From Crocosphaera sp. (GTDB taxonomy: Bacteria; Cyanobacteriota; Cyanobacteriia; Cyanobacteriales; Microcystaceae): 34,396 nt of DNA. Positions 8,478-16,163 of the stretch are shown here, in pieces (position 1 is the first letter of the stretch; every line of letters begins with the position of its first letter). Under the pieces are notes generated by a model. The model saw only the letters and a program-made list of their open reading frames with translations, was not told where the DNA came from and made no database searches. The stretch is taken from contig JASJBX010000032.1 of the NCBI GenBank assembly GCA_030066295.1, positions 1 through 34,396 of the forward strand, in the 5' to 3' direction. A program made the translations under genes and the position numbers.

Positions 8478-9668
8478 TTAACAACATTCTCCAGGGGTAC
8501 AACAGTCCATATTTTCTGTAATTTCTGTTAAATGATAGTGACTGCCCTTGGTTTCTTTAGGATGCCGAATTGCCTTATTTTTGCAACTAAATTCTGTCGC
8601 TTCTTCTAAGGGTATTTCTTGATAGGGAAGTACCCCAATAATATCCTGTTGATAAGGACTTTCGGACTGGGTTAAAATTTGATAAGTTTTATCACATACG
8701 GCCATTCTTTCTCCCCGACAAAAAGTATGTCCATCATCGTCTTGAACTTGTTTCCAAGGCCCTTTGTAAATAATAGATTGTTTTCTTTCTAAACAAGGCC
8801 TTTCTTTTCCTTTATAAGCACGAATGGTCAGAGAACGAAATTCGACACCATCAATAACTTGCCAGGGTTTTTCCTCTCTTTTGAGAATTTCTATCCCATA
8901 AAAACCGACATTTTCAAACATCTTTAAAAATTCATCTTCTCGAAATGCTCCTGCAATACAACCACTCCATAAATCAGGATCATTGAGAATATTTTTTGTC
9001 GGATCTTCATCACAAACAATATCAGAAATAACCGCCCTTCCTCCTCGTTTTAAAACGCGATATAGTTCTTCAAATAACTGTTGTTTATCCTTCGGTGTAA
9101 CTAAGTTTAAAACACAGTTAGAAATGACAACATCTATGCTATTATCTGCAATTAAAGGAGATTCTTGTCGCAAGCGATCGCATTCACTTTCAAACTTACT
9201 TAAATCATCCACCGATTGAATGGGATGCTCCCGTAACCAACCTTCGACTAAGTCTAAATTCAATGTTAAATCTTGTATTTTTCCCTTGACAAACTTAGTA
9301 TTATAGGTTCCGATTTTATCGGCCATATCTTGCTGATATTTACGGGCAATTTTTAGCATTTCATCATTAAAATCCACCCCAATTACTTGACCATTTTTAC
9401 CCACTTTTTGGGCTAGAATGTAACAGTTTTTCCCCGTACCTGATCCCAAATCTAAAACCGTTTCTCCTTCAGAAATGTAACGAGTAGGATCACCACAACC
9501 GTAATCTTTTTCGATAATTTCTTGGGGTAGAATTTCTAAATAATTTCCCTCGTATTCCGTGGGACAACATAAACTCGGTTGTTGAACTTTTGCCCCTTCT
9601 TGATAACGATTTAGGACAGTTTTTTCGATATCATAACTAACAGCGTTTGAAGTGTGAGATGTTACCAT
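8478..9668 (-). CDS. arsM: Arsenite S-adenosylmethionine methyltransferase ArsM
   Basis: The 396-residue enzyme has a class I SAM-binding motif, VLDLGSGTGKNCYI (about 70-83), preceded by DYGCGDPT. The three Cys positions expected for As(III) binding are seen: CC at 34-35 or the C of GCG at about 58, SNCVLNL (about 184) and SGCIAGAF (about 236). The protein continues past the methyltransferase core and ends with CCTPGECC, Cys-rich and probably metalloid-binding. It methylates arsenite stepwise, giving volatile or soluble methylarsenicals, and feeds ArsS for arsenosugar synthesis. It is the first gene of the minus-strand trio arsM-arsS-TVP38. No arsR-like regulator gene is seen near it; the 157-bp gap to the divergent GUN4 gene should hold its promoter. 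Confidence 0.9.
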   Translation of the reverse strand: MVTSHTSNAVSYDIEKTVLNRYQEGAKVQQPSLCCPTEYEGNYLEILPQEIIEKDYGCGDPTRYISEGETVLDLGSGTGKNCYILAQKVGKNGQVIGVDFNDEMLKIARKYQQDMADKIGTYNTKFVKGKIQDLTLNLDLVEGWLREHPIQSVDDLSKFESECDRLRQESPLIADNSIDVVISNCVLNLVTPKDKQQLFEELYRVLKRGGRAVISDIVCDEDPTKNILNDPDLWSGCIAGAFREDEFLKMFENVGFYGIEILKREEKPWQVIDGVEFRSLTIRAYKGKERPCLERKQSIIYKGPWKQVQDDDGHTFCRGERMAVCDKTYQILTQSESPYQQDIIGVLPYQEIPLEEATEFSCKNKAIRHPKETKGSHYHLTEITENMDCCTPGECC

Positions 9669-9825
9669 TTTTAGTCGCCAACTACCTGTGATTGATTACA
9701 AAAGAAAATACAATAGACCATTACTTCAGGAATGTAATATCATTAAAGAGGAAAGAAATGAGAATTTCCTGAGATTTGCCTTAACTTTCTTAACATATCA
9801 TCAATTTGTTACCCATACCTCAATT

Positions 9826-10410
9826 ATGTCCGAGTCTTTGAACCAAGAAAACACCCCTGATTTAGCTGAAATTTTAAGTGAAATACAGCTGTTAAAGGAT
9901 AAAGTGCTTACTTTAGAAGAAAAACTAAAATTAGTCTCAGATATTGATAGATACAGTCAATTACAAGACTTTTTGAAAGCAGGAAATTTCAAAGAAGCGG
10001 ATCAGGAAACCAGCAAAGTGATCCTCGACGCAGTTAACCGTAGTCGGGATGATCTCACCCCCAACGATATGAAACAACTACCTTGTAACATTTTGCAGGT
10101 GATCGATAGACTATGGCGAGATTATAGTGGCGATCGCTTTGGGTTTAGTATCCAGTTACGTCTTTATCTGGAGGTAGGGGGTAGTTTAGACACCCTCCGC
10201 GCCCAAAATATGAGTATTCTAGAGAAGTACGGCGATCGCGTGGGATGGCGCAAAAATGGACAATGGGAAGGGAATAACTATCCTAATTGGGATTTTAGCG
10301 TATCTGCTCCAGAAGGCTCCTTTCCGGCTATTTGGTGGAAGTCACCTTATGGGTTTAAGATGGCAACTTTTTGTTTTATGCGTTTAATTGAATGTGAATT
10401 AGTACAATGA
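9826..10410 (+). CDS. GUN4-domain protein
   Basis: The 194-residue product starts with a helical stretch (IQLLKDKVLTLEEKLKLV, likely coiled coil) and then has the GUN4 core from about residue 45: LQDFLKAGNFKEADQETSK, then LWRDYSGDRFGFSIQLRLY and VGWRKNGQW, ending SVSAPEGSFP. GUN4 binds protoporphyrin IX and Mg-protoporphyrin IX and stimulates Mg-chelatase in chlorophyll synthesis. Cyanobacteria usually carry one true gun4 and several proteins with only the domain. This copy is shorter than the typical 230-residue Gun4 and lacks most of its N-terminal helical bundle, so I call the domain only. The ATG at 9826 is chosen; 46 further in-frame codons upstream do not look like protein. Its stop overlaps the next start as ATGA, indicating translational coupling. 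Confidence 0.82.
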   Translation: MSESLNQENTPDLAEILSEIQLLKDKVLTLEEKLKLVSDIDRYSQLQDFLKAGNFKEADQETSKVILDAVNRSRDDLTPNDMKQLPCNILQVIDRLWRDYSGDRFGFSIQLRLYLEVGGSLDTLRAQNMSILEKYGDRVGWRKNGQWEGNNYPNWDFSVSAPEGSFPAIWWKSPYGFKMATFCFMRLIECELVQ

Positions 10411-11063
10411 GAAATATTCTGAAATCTGTAATAATTTTAAGTTGTTGCTATTATCCCCTAGGACAACTTTTAGCCCAAGGAGGATTTGACCGGCCTACTT
10501 TTTTTAGGGATGGCCAACGTTTAATGGAGCAAGAAATTCAACGATTACAACAACAATCTTCCCCCAATAATATTGAACACCCTTCCCAACTATTAACCAT
10601 TGATAGGGAACAAATACGCTGGCAAAAAATTGTCTTTCGGGATGGGAATTTTTCTGTTTGGATGCCCCAAGGAATACAAAGTTCAGAAACCGTAATTATT
10701 AGTTTAGGCGAGAATAATTTATCGTTTGAAGTGGTAGCAACCCATCCCCAAAATTATCGCTTTGTGGCTGCTTACTCTGATAATTTAAACCCTGAACAAC
10801 TGTATGATTCAGAACAACTACTTAACCAAGTTAAAGAAGGAATTATCAAAGAAACTAATTTCACCCTGTTGAAAGATGAAAGTCTAACTTGGCAACAATA
10901 TAGGGGAAAAAAGTTAACCATGCAAGATGAGGATGAGTTAATTAGTTTTCGAGTTTATCTTATCAGTAGTAAAGTCTATGTGTTAGCCGCTAGACAAAAT
11001 CATAACAACCAGAATACCTCAAAAAATATTGTTAGTTTCTTTGAATCCTTTCGTGTTCTCTAA
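10407..11063 (+). CDS. Exported protein of unknown function coupled to GUN4-domain gene
   Basis: The 218-residue product begins with a signal peptide (MRNILKSVIILSCCYYPLGQLLAQ, cut probably after AQ). A Gln-rich helix follows, then a compact alpha/beta domain from about residue 60 (FSVWMPQGIQ, VVATHPQNYRFVAAYSD, LTWQQYRGKKL, VYVLAARQNH, ending in SFFESFRVL). The pattern, strands ending in an FxxSF helix, is common in cyanobacterial exported proteins. I do not recognise a named family. The start codon overlaps the stop of the GUN4-domain gene, so the two are made together, although one is cytoplasmic and the other is exported. The function is unknown. Confidence 0.8.
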   Translation: MRNILKSVIILSCCYYPLGQLLAQGGFDRPTFFRDGQRLMEQEIQRLQQQSSPNNIEHPSQLLTIDREQIRWQKIVFRDGNFSVWMPQGIQSSETVIISLGENNLSFEVVATHPQNYRFVAAYSDNLNPEQLYDSEQLLNQVKEGIIKETNFTLLKDESLTWQQYRGKKLTMQDEDELISFRVYLISSKVYVLAARQNHNNQNTSKNIVSFFESFRVL

Positions 11064-11111
11064 TCAGGTAAAAACCGAGAATCACAAACACTTTTTAAAC
11101 ACTCCATCATT

Positions 11112-11279
11112 TCAGGATTCACTATTTTGCCGATTTTTTTGTCGTCGCATTCCTTTGGTTAAATAAGCTAAGACAAAAACCGTCAAGCCCATCATGGCAT
11201 ATTGAAAATATTGAGTTGTTAAAGTGGCTGTTAAAATTAACAATAAACTTAAAAACCAGATAGGAAATTTTTTAACCAT
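11112..11279 (-). CDS. Small membrane protein, 55 residues
   Basis: An open frame from ATG at 11279 to TGA at 11112 encodes a basic start (MVKKFPIW), a hydrophobic helix (FLSLLLILTATLTT), a second hydrophobic part (AMMGLTVFVLAYLT) and a basic tail (KGMRRQKNRQNSES). The composition, two membrane segments with positive ends, is what a true small membrane protein shows. It fills an otherwise empty gap between two plus-strand genes. There is no clear Shine-Dalgarno before the ATG. It could be a cyanobacteria-specific small protein; function is unknown. Confidence 0.55.
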   Translation of the reverse strand: MVKKFPIWFLSLLLILTATLTTQYFQYAMMGLTVFVLAYLTKGMRRQKNRQNSES

Positions 11280-11471
11280 TGATATGGGCCTCCACTTGAG
11301 TTGACGAGTTCACCTAACATCAAATATAATCAACAAGATTTTAACCGATGGGATCAATGAACCTAGGGGTTCTTGAGCCACCCAGGTAGAATTTTCTCCG
11401 TCTCTTGGTGGTCAATAAAACGAAAAGATTTTACACTAATTGAAGCATTTTTCGCAGAATTCGCAACCGTT

Positions 11472-12101
11472 ATGCAAGACCTTTGGTTTCAACCGTTCAT
11501 TTGGACAGATTATCGACTTGCCATTGTATTCACCGTGATCATACCCTTAATTTTAAGTATTTGGGCATTATTGAAACAAGTTGATGCCATTGGGCGTTTA
11601 TTAATCATTTACTGGCGAGTAGCAAGCTTATTGTTGATTACGGTTTATTTATTAGCCCCTGGTTGGGTGGGAGAAAACTCTCCTTTTGAGGCATTTTGCG
11701 GACAAGTTGGCTTTATGACGGCTCTGTCCGCCCGTATCCTCATCCCCATTTCCCTGTGGTTTTGGGTGGACCTGAACGATGAAATTAAAGATTTACCGGG
11801 GAGTTTCCTGAAGTTGATGGTCACTTCTTGGCGTTGGGCGGTGACAGTCTACGGTAGCATCGGAGCAATGGTTCACGTTCCTTTTCTCTCCTGCGCCGTG
11901 TCTCAAAACAGCTTAGAAACGCCGTTTTGTCAAGTTTGGATACAAGCCCCCGTCGGCTATTGGTCTATGGTTCATGGAGACGCAACCCCTGGGTTTATGG
12001 GGTTTCTGGGTTTACTGGGATTGTCTATTTATGTTCTCTATTTTGCCTATTTCTTATTGGTTCGTTTGGGAAAACAAGGACGGTCGGCCCTAGACCATTA
12101 A
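11472..12101 (+). CDS. DUF3177-like integral membrane protein
   Basis: The 209-residue product has about five hydrophobic segments (LAIVFTVIIPLILSIWALL, VASLLLITVYLLAPGW, LSARILIPISLWFWV, WAVTVYGSIGAMVHV and LLGLSIYVLYFAYFLL). Conserved-looking loops are QVGFMTALSAR, SCAVSQN, CQVWIQAPVGYW and HGDATPGFMG. This matches my memory of the cyanobacterial family DUF3177, also seen in algae and plants, whose function is unknown. I start at the ATG at 11472; a TTG-initiated frame begins 33 codons earlier but lacks a supporting site. The stop is eight bases from the convergent aldo/keto reductase stop. Confidence 0.75.
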   Translation: MQDLWFQPFIWTDYRLAIVFTVIIPLILSIWALLKQVDAIGRLLIIYWRVASLLLITVYLLAPGWVGENSPFEAFCGQVGFMTALSARILIPISLWFWVDLNDEIKDLPGSFLKLMVTSWRWAVTVYGSIGAMVHVPFLSCAVSQNSLETPFCQVWIQAPVGYWSMVHGDATPGFMGFLGLLGLSIYVLYFAYFLLVRLGKQGRSALDH

Positions 12102-12109
12102 TCTCTTGA

Positions 12110-13138
12110 TTACGGAGTCTGAAAAGGGTTTTGTACCATTTGTTTCTCAACTTTTTCGGTCAAATTATCCAATTCCATCACCTCTCCTTCACTCAGTCGC
12201 CAACCCATCGCGCCTAAATTTTGTTCCATTTGTTGATAATTTTTGGCCCCAGGAATGGGGATAAACCCTTTACACATACACCAATTAATCGCCACTTGTG
12301 CCATGGTTTTTTGTCTCAAGGTTGCAATTTCTTCTAACCCTTGTAATAAGGGACGAATTTTCGGCAACATTTGTCTAAAAAATAGACCCCGAAACCCCTG
12401 AGGAAGCTTACCTTTTTCCTCATATTTCCCTGTTAATAATCCTAAAGCTAAAGGACTATAAGCAATTAATTTTATCCCCAACTCATCGCAGACTTCCTTC
12501 ACCCCTAACTCTGTCACAGGATAGGTGGATAACAAAGAATATTGTATCTGTAAGGTCACAATGGGGATATCTCTTTCAGCGAAGCGTTTAACGATTTGTT
12601 TAAGCCGTTTTGGCCCATAATTGGATAACCCGACCCCTTTAACCAACCCTTGTTCAGATAAGTCCCCTAACCCATCTAATAACGGCCATTCTTGCCAAGG
12701 AAAATAATTGGCGGTTGGCCAGTGCATTTGAACTAAGTCGATATTTCTGCCCAACCGTTGCGCCGAAGCTTTCCCCGCGTTTACCATAGATTGACGAGTC
12801 CATCGCCAAGGATAGGCCGCTAATTTAGTCGCAATACAAATGTCATCTTTATTCGGTCCGTCGTACTCATCAGTAAATTGTCCCAAGAGGGTTTCACTGC
12901 GTCCCTTGAGGGTTCCAGTCCCGTAGGAGTCTCCCGTATCAAATAAGATAACCCCTCGACTCACCGCCAAGTTAAACACCTGTTGGAGACTTTTATCCAT
13001 GGTCTGATCATAACCCCACAAAAAACGATTTCCCCAAGCCCAAGTACCACATCCCATCTGAGACAATGAGAGGGAAGAATTAACTGTAATCAGGGTTTCT
13101 GGAGTCTTGTCTAAGTTTTGCGAGGGTTGAGTTGTCAT
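12110..13138 (-). CDS. Aldo/keto reductase
   Basis: The 342-residue enzyme has the AKR (beta/alpha)8 pattern. The catalytic tetrad can be placed: FDTGDSYG (Asp at about 67 and Tyr at about 72), ATKL (Lys at about 104) and QMHWP (His at about 138). The cofactor-side strand GVGLSNYGPKRL (about 168) and the C-terminal PIPGAKN...QNLGA (about 297-315) bind the NADPH phosphate in this family. It would reduce an aldehyde or ketone with NADPH in the cytoplasm. Many cyanobacteria have this long AKR next to housekeeping genes and its substrate is unknown. There is no membrane segment. The preceding 78 bp carries CAGTTATC-type repeats and no clear ribosome site. Confidence 0.9.
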   Translation of the reverse strand: MTTQPSQNLDKTPETLITVNSSLSLSQMGCGTWAWGNRFLWGYDQTMDKSLQQVFNLAVSRGVILFDTGDSYGTGTLKGRSETLLGQFTDEYDGPNKDDICIATKLAAYPWRWTRQSMVNAGKASAQRLGRNIDLVQMHWPTANYFPWQEWPLLDGLGDLSEQGLVKGVGLSNYGPKRLKQIVKRFAERDIPIVTLQIQYSLLSTYPVTELGVKEVCDELGIKLIAYSPLALGLLTGKYEEKGKLPQGFRGLFFRQMLPKIRPLLQGLEEIATLRQKTMAQVAINWCMCKGFIPIPGAKNYQQMEQNLGAMGWRLSEGEVMELDNLTEKVEKQMVQNPFQTP

Positions 13139-13216
13139 CAGTTATCGGTGAGTTTTTTGTCAGCTATCAGTTAGAAGAAGAATTATGTGCCGCTTAAAGT
13201 AATAAATAAACCTTGT

Positions 13217-13540
13217 CTAACGACGATGTTCTGATGCTTCTATGAGAAAATGTTCCCCATTTTGTTTATAAACTAGCACTCGTTCCCCTCTAGTTACTGA
13301 ATTACTTGGATGATGAAATCTTAGCTTTGTTTTATCAGATAATTCAACAAATAAAATACTACCATAAGAACCAGATACCACCCCTGTAACCGTACCCACT
13401 TCATAAGGAGACTGTCCAGCTACACTCTCAGAATTAAAACCTTGCTGTGCAGACGTTTGTTTAATGGGTTCTGCGGGGGCTATTTTGGCAACAGAAACTA
13501 GGGCAAAAATTGATATAATGCCAACTAAAAATCCACTCAT
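13217..13540 (-). CDS. Small exported protein, unknown function
   Basis: The 107-residue product has a signal peptide (MSGFLVGIISIFALVSVAKIAPA) and a mature part of about 80 residues with alternating strand patterns (VGTVTGVVSGSYGSILFVEL, KLRFHHPS, GERVLVYKQNGEHFLIEAS). It looks like a small beta-barrel of SH3 or OB type, which is a guess. The start is well supported by GAGG about eight bases before the ATG. I do not recognise a family. It is a single gene with 287 bp of upstream non-coding DNA. Confidence 0.7.
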   Translation of the reverse strand: MSGFLVGIISIFALVSVAKIAPAEPIKQTSAQQGFNSESVAGQSPYEVGTVTGVVSGSYGSILFVELSDKTKLRFHHPSNSVTRGERVLVYKQNGEHFLIEASEHRR

Positions 13541-13788
13541 TTAATTTTCCTCAATGATAGAATAGCTGAGGTTATTTCAGCAGTTGATAACCTCGGTTAT
13601 CACTATTTCTTCCTTTCTTTCACTGTAGAAGTCATCGTTGAGTGAAGCTATAAAAAGAAAATAAAATTGGTTATTAATCGATACGTTTAATTATTAATTT
13701 AGTTTTATTTTTCTCAAATAAAGTAGAATTGAGGTGTCAAGGGAAGAGTTGACCGACTCACTGATTCCCCTGACAATTTGGAACGAGA

Positions 13789-13832
13789 GGGAATAGGGAA
13801 CAGGCAACAGGGAAAAGGAGTAAGATATCAGT
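13789..13832. repeat. Heptamer run followed by a MITE-end-like sequence
   Basis: Four 7-base units (GGGAATA, GGGAACA, GGCAACA, GGGAAAA) run from 13789 to 13816. They are followed at 13817-13832 by GGAGTAAGATATCAGT, which matches 13 of 16 positions of the right end of the 154-bp element at 17277-17292. No left end or target duplication is visible, so it may be a decayed or partial copy. It supplies the stop codon of the TPR gene. Confidence 0.45.
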
Positions 13833-14667
13833 CAAAAGTTTGTTGTTGTAATTTTTCCAGAGTTTTAAGACTGTGTTCAGCCTTTTTGCTATTACCTTGT
13901 GCCTGAAATAGTTTTGCTGCTTTTTCTAAGTCTGCGATCGCTGTTTCATTTTCTTCTAGTTTGAACCGAGTAACCCCTCGGTTATGATAAGCTTCAGCAA
14001 AATTGGGATTTAATTGAAGGGCTTTATCATAGTCTTCAACCGCTTGTAAAGATTTACCTGAGCGATTATAAGCTAAGGCACGATTATAATAAGCTTTAGG
14101 ATTATTCTCATTAAGACTAATGGCTTGATTGTAATCTAATATGGCTGCTTGGTGCATTTGTAAATCATCTTTGGCATTCCCTAAATAAATATAAAAATCC
14201 GGGTAATTAGATTCTAATTCAATGGCTTGAGAACAATCTTTAATCGCCTGTTCATAATTCTTTAGTTGATAGTAAGCATAACAACGATTACCATAAGCAT
14301 AGGCAAAATCGGTTCTCAATTCTATGGCTTGATTATAGTCCTCAATGGCCGGCTCAAATTGTTCTAGCACTAGATGAGAATAGCCCCTATTATAATAAGC
14401 ATCTGCATCAGTTTGGTCTAGTTTAATGGATTCACTAAAAGCCTCAATTGCTGCTGGATAGTTACCCGCGTCTATTTCATCAACCCCTTTGTTATACCAG
14501 TCGACAGCCGTCAATGGGGTTTCTTCTTCTGGCTCTTCTGAGACAGTTTCTTCCATCGTTTCTGGCACTTCTTGACTGAAACTATCAGCAAGATTTAAAG
14601 TCAGATTGGTTAAACAAATAACACTTCCTATTAATACCGTTATCGATAAATTATTGAGTCTAATCAT
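13828..14667 (-). CDS. Exported TPR protein
   Basis: The 279-residue product starts with a signal peptide or anchor (LSITVLIGSVICLTNLTLNLADS) and an acidic linker (about 33-52). Six tetratricopeptide repeats of 34 residues fill about residues 55-260, with the consensus seen clearly in AYYNRGYSHLVLEQFEPAIEDYNQAIEL and repeated phase by phase. TPR arrays mediate protein-protein contact. It would act in the periplasm or on the membrane; no partner can be named. The last codons lie in a repeat-like sequence, so its end may have been altered by a mobile element. comF is 35 bp upstream on the same strand. Confidence 0.85.
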   Translation of the reverse strand: MIRLNNLSITVLIGSVICLTNLTLNLADSFSQEVPETMEETVSEEPEEETPLTAVDWYNKGVDEIDAGNYPAAIEAFSESIKLDQTDADAYYNRGYSHLVLEQFEPAIEDYNQAIELRTDFAYAYGNRCYAYYQLKNYEQAIKDCSQAIELESNYPDFYIYLGNAKDDLQMHQAAILDYNQAISLNENNPKAYYNRALAYNRSGKSLQAVEDYDKALQLNPNFAEAYHNRGVTRFKLEENETAIADLEKAAKLFQAQGNSKKAEHSLKTLEKLQQQTFD

Positions 14668-14702
14668 AGTTTTTAAGTTAGGTCAATTTATTTATTCTCC
14701 TA

Positions 14703-15362
14703 TTATAAATGACGTGGAGTAGAAACTGCAAGCACCCCTAAAACTTTAATTCTTTGATTTCGTAAAATCCTGGCTGCTTCTTTAACCGTTGTTCCTGTAG
14801 TATAAATATCATCAACTAATAAGACGGGTCTAGATAGAGAAGAATTTTTTAGAGATTTGCCTAATTGAAACGCCCCTTGAATATTTTTTTGTTTTTCTTT
14901 AGCGGTTAAACTAAACATCGCTTTTGTCTGACGTTTTCTGATCAACCCTCGGCTATTTAAAGGATATTTTGTTACTTGACAAAACCCTTTTGCTATGATT
15001 TCTGACTGATTAAATCCTCTTGTTTTTTTCTTAGCTTCATGAAGAGGAATAGGAATAATTAAAGGCGATATTTTACGATTAATTAAAGAATAACTTTCCC
15101 AAGTTTTTGCTAACCAAACCCCTAAAAGTTCCCCAATTTGAGGATGTTTATCGTATTTTAAAGCGGCGATCGCTTGTTTTAATTTACCGTCATATGCTCC
15201 CCAAACAAATAAAGGTAAGTCTCCCTGCCAAAATTGTTGAGGCTTTTTAAGTTGACAACTTTTTAATTGTTTCTGACAATAAGAACAAATATCTTCATGG
15301 GTTGCTCGTTCACAAAGAGGACATTTTCCTTGTAGAAAAATCGATAAAATATTTTTTAACAT
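14703..15362 (-). CDS. comF: ComF-family phosphoribosyltransferase-like protein
   Basis: The 219-residue product starts with a four-Cys zinc site (CPLC at about 15-18 and CSYC at about 27-30) and ends with the phosphoribosyltransferase PRPP loop VLLVDDIYTTGTT (about 180-192). RGFNQSEIIAKGF at about 116-128 is the other strong ComF signature. ComF is needed for DNA uptake in naturally competent bacteria and interacts with DprA and PriA in some. In cyanobacteria it is part of the competence set of naturally transformable strains. A 154-bp MITE-like element ends only 22 bp before the start codon, so the gene's leader or promoter probably includes mobile DNA. TPR gene follows 35 bp downstream. 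Confidence 0.9.
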   Translation of the reverse strand: MLKNILSIFLQGKCPLCERATHEDICSYCQKQLKSCQLKKPQQFWQGDLPLFVWGAYDGKLKQAIAALKYDKHPQIGELLGVWLAKTWESYSLINRKISPLIIPIPLHEAKKKTRGFNQSEIIAKGFCQVTKYPLNSRGLIRKRQTKAMFSLTAKEKQKNIQGAFQLGKSLKNSSLSRPVLLVDDIYTTGTTVKEAARILRNQRIKVLGVLAVSTPRHL

Positions 15363-15384
15363 AATTCATAAAATATTGCCTTTA

Positions 15385-15538
15385 ACTGACATTTTGCACC
15401 AGTACATAAAAACTAAAACTTAAAAGATAATAAATAAATTCTTAGGCAGTTACAATTAAAATGAACCCTGGTCCACGTTCCCTGTTCCCTGTTCCCTCTC
15501 CAAACTAGCTAATTTTCTCGAAGGGACAAGATATAAGT
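15385..15538 (+). mobile_element. 154-bp MITE-like element, copy A
   Basis: This copy is flanked by TTA on both sides (15382-15384 and 15539-15541), a 3-bp target duplication. Its left end is ACTGACATTTTGCACC and its right end, on the other strand, is ACTTATATCTTGTCCC. Inside are a heptamer run (GTTCCCT units near 15479-15497) and an imperfect palindrome AAACTAGCTAATTT. It aligns without gaps over all 154 positions to copy B at 17139-17292 in the opposite orientation, with 26 mismatches by my count (83% identity). It holds no open frame of note. It lies 22 bp upstream of comF. Confidence 0.82.
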
Positions 15539-15589
15539 TTAAAATAAAAGTTGTCACCAAAATATTTAGATTTATTTCATTGACCCTGT

Positions 15590-15616
15590 GTTCTTGATCA
15601 ACTGTTGATCAAGAAC
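15590..15616. repeat. 27-bp perfect palindrome
   Basis: Arm GTTCTTGATCAAC (15590-15602), one central T, then its exact reverse complement (15604-15616). It lies 36 bp past the stop of the small gene at 15652. There is no T-run on either side, so a standard terminator is unlikely on sequence. It could be an RNA stabilising hairpin or a protein-binding site. Confidence 0.65.
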
Positions 15617-15651
15617 ATTATTTAATAATATTTTAGAGCATTAAAACCATT

Positions 15652-15903
15652 TTAACTGTTAGCAGGAACTTCAGGATATAGACCTAATTCTTTAGCTAAT
15701 TGACGAGCGACATGGATTAAAAATTTTGCTCCATCAGGATTATTTTCGTGGGCCATCATGGTAGAAACTTGTACCAAAGACTCAATAAAACCCTGATCCA
15801 ATAATTCGCTGTTAGCAGTCAATACGTTGGGTTCTTCTCCATTGGGACAACGCATTAATTGATCAATTAAGTTAAAGTATTGTTCTTGACGAGATAATGC
15901 CAT
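15652..15903 (-). CDS. Small protein matching the leader domain of cyanobacterial TPR/CHAT proteins
   Basis: This 83-residue soluble helical protein reads YFNLIDQLMRCPNGEEPNVL, then LLDQGFIESLVQVSTMMAHENN, then AKFLIHVARQLAKELG. From memory this same block (xLIxxLLxCPxGEExxIL...LVxxMxxVAxxLA...AAxFLxxLAxQLAxxLG) stands at the N-terminus of many large cyanobacterial TPR or CHAT-domain proteins. Here it is alone, with a stop after PANS. The start has a good site (AAGGAG then AAATC then ATG). It may act as a docking partner for the larger proteins, or be the last piece of a broken one. Nothing beyond the block is found nearby in any frame. Function unknown. Confidence 0.75.
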   Translation of the reverse strand: MALSRQEQYFNLIDQLMRCPNGEEPNVLTANSELLDQGFIESLVQVSTMMAHENNPDGAKFLIHVARQLAKELGLYPEVPANS

Positions 15904-16163
15904 GATTTCTCCTTAAAAAATAAAGGGTAAGGCTTAAGCAAGGTGATTGATTCCATTCTAGTCGCAAGGTTTCGCTTTACTCGATAATTCTTAAGATTTT
16001 TTTTGTAATCTAGAAAATGATTTCCGACTTATTGATTAATCATTAATTGAATTAAAGAATAGACAAAATTTTGATGATTGCGACTCTCATCAATCTTAAT
16101 CTGTCATCGTTATGACTTTGCTTTTAAAATTGGCTAGAAATTTACTAACATTCAACAACTTAA

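Noticed and set aside
15590-15616. Intrinsic terminator
   Set aside because: The stem is perfect, but there is no T-run on either strand.
16068-16098. Hairpin TTGATGA/TCATCAA downstream of the amino-acid-binding gene
   Set aside because: A 7-bp stem with a 9-base loop and no T-run is too weak to call in AT-rich DNA.
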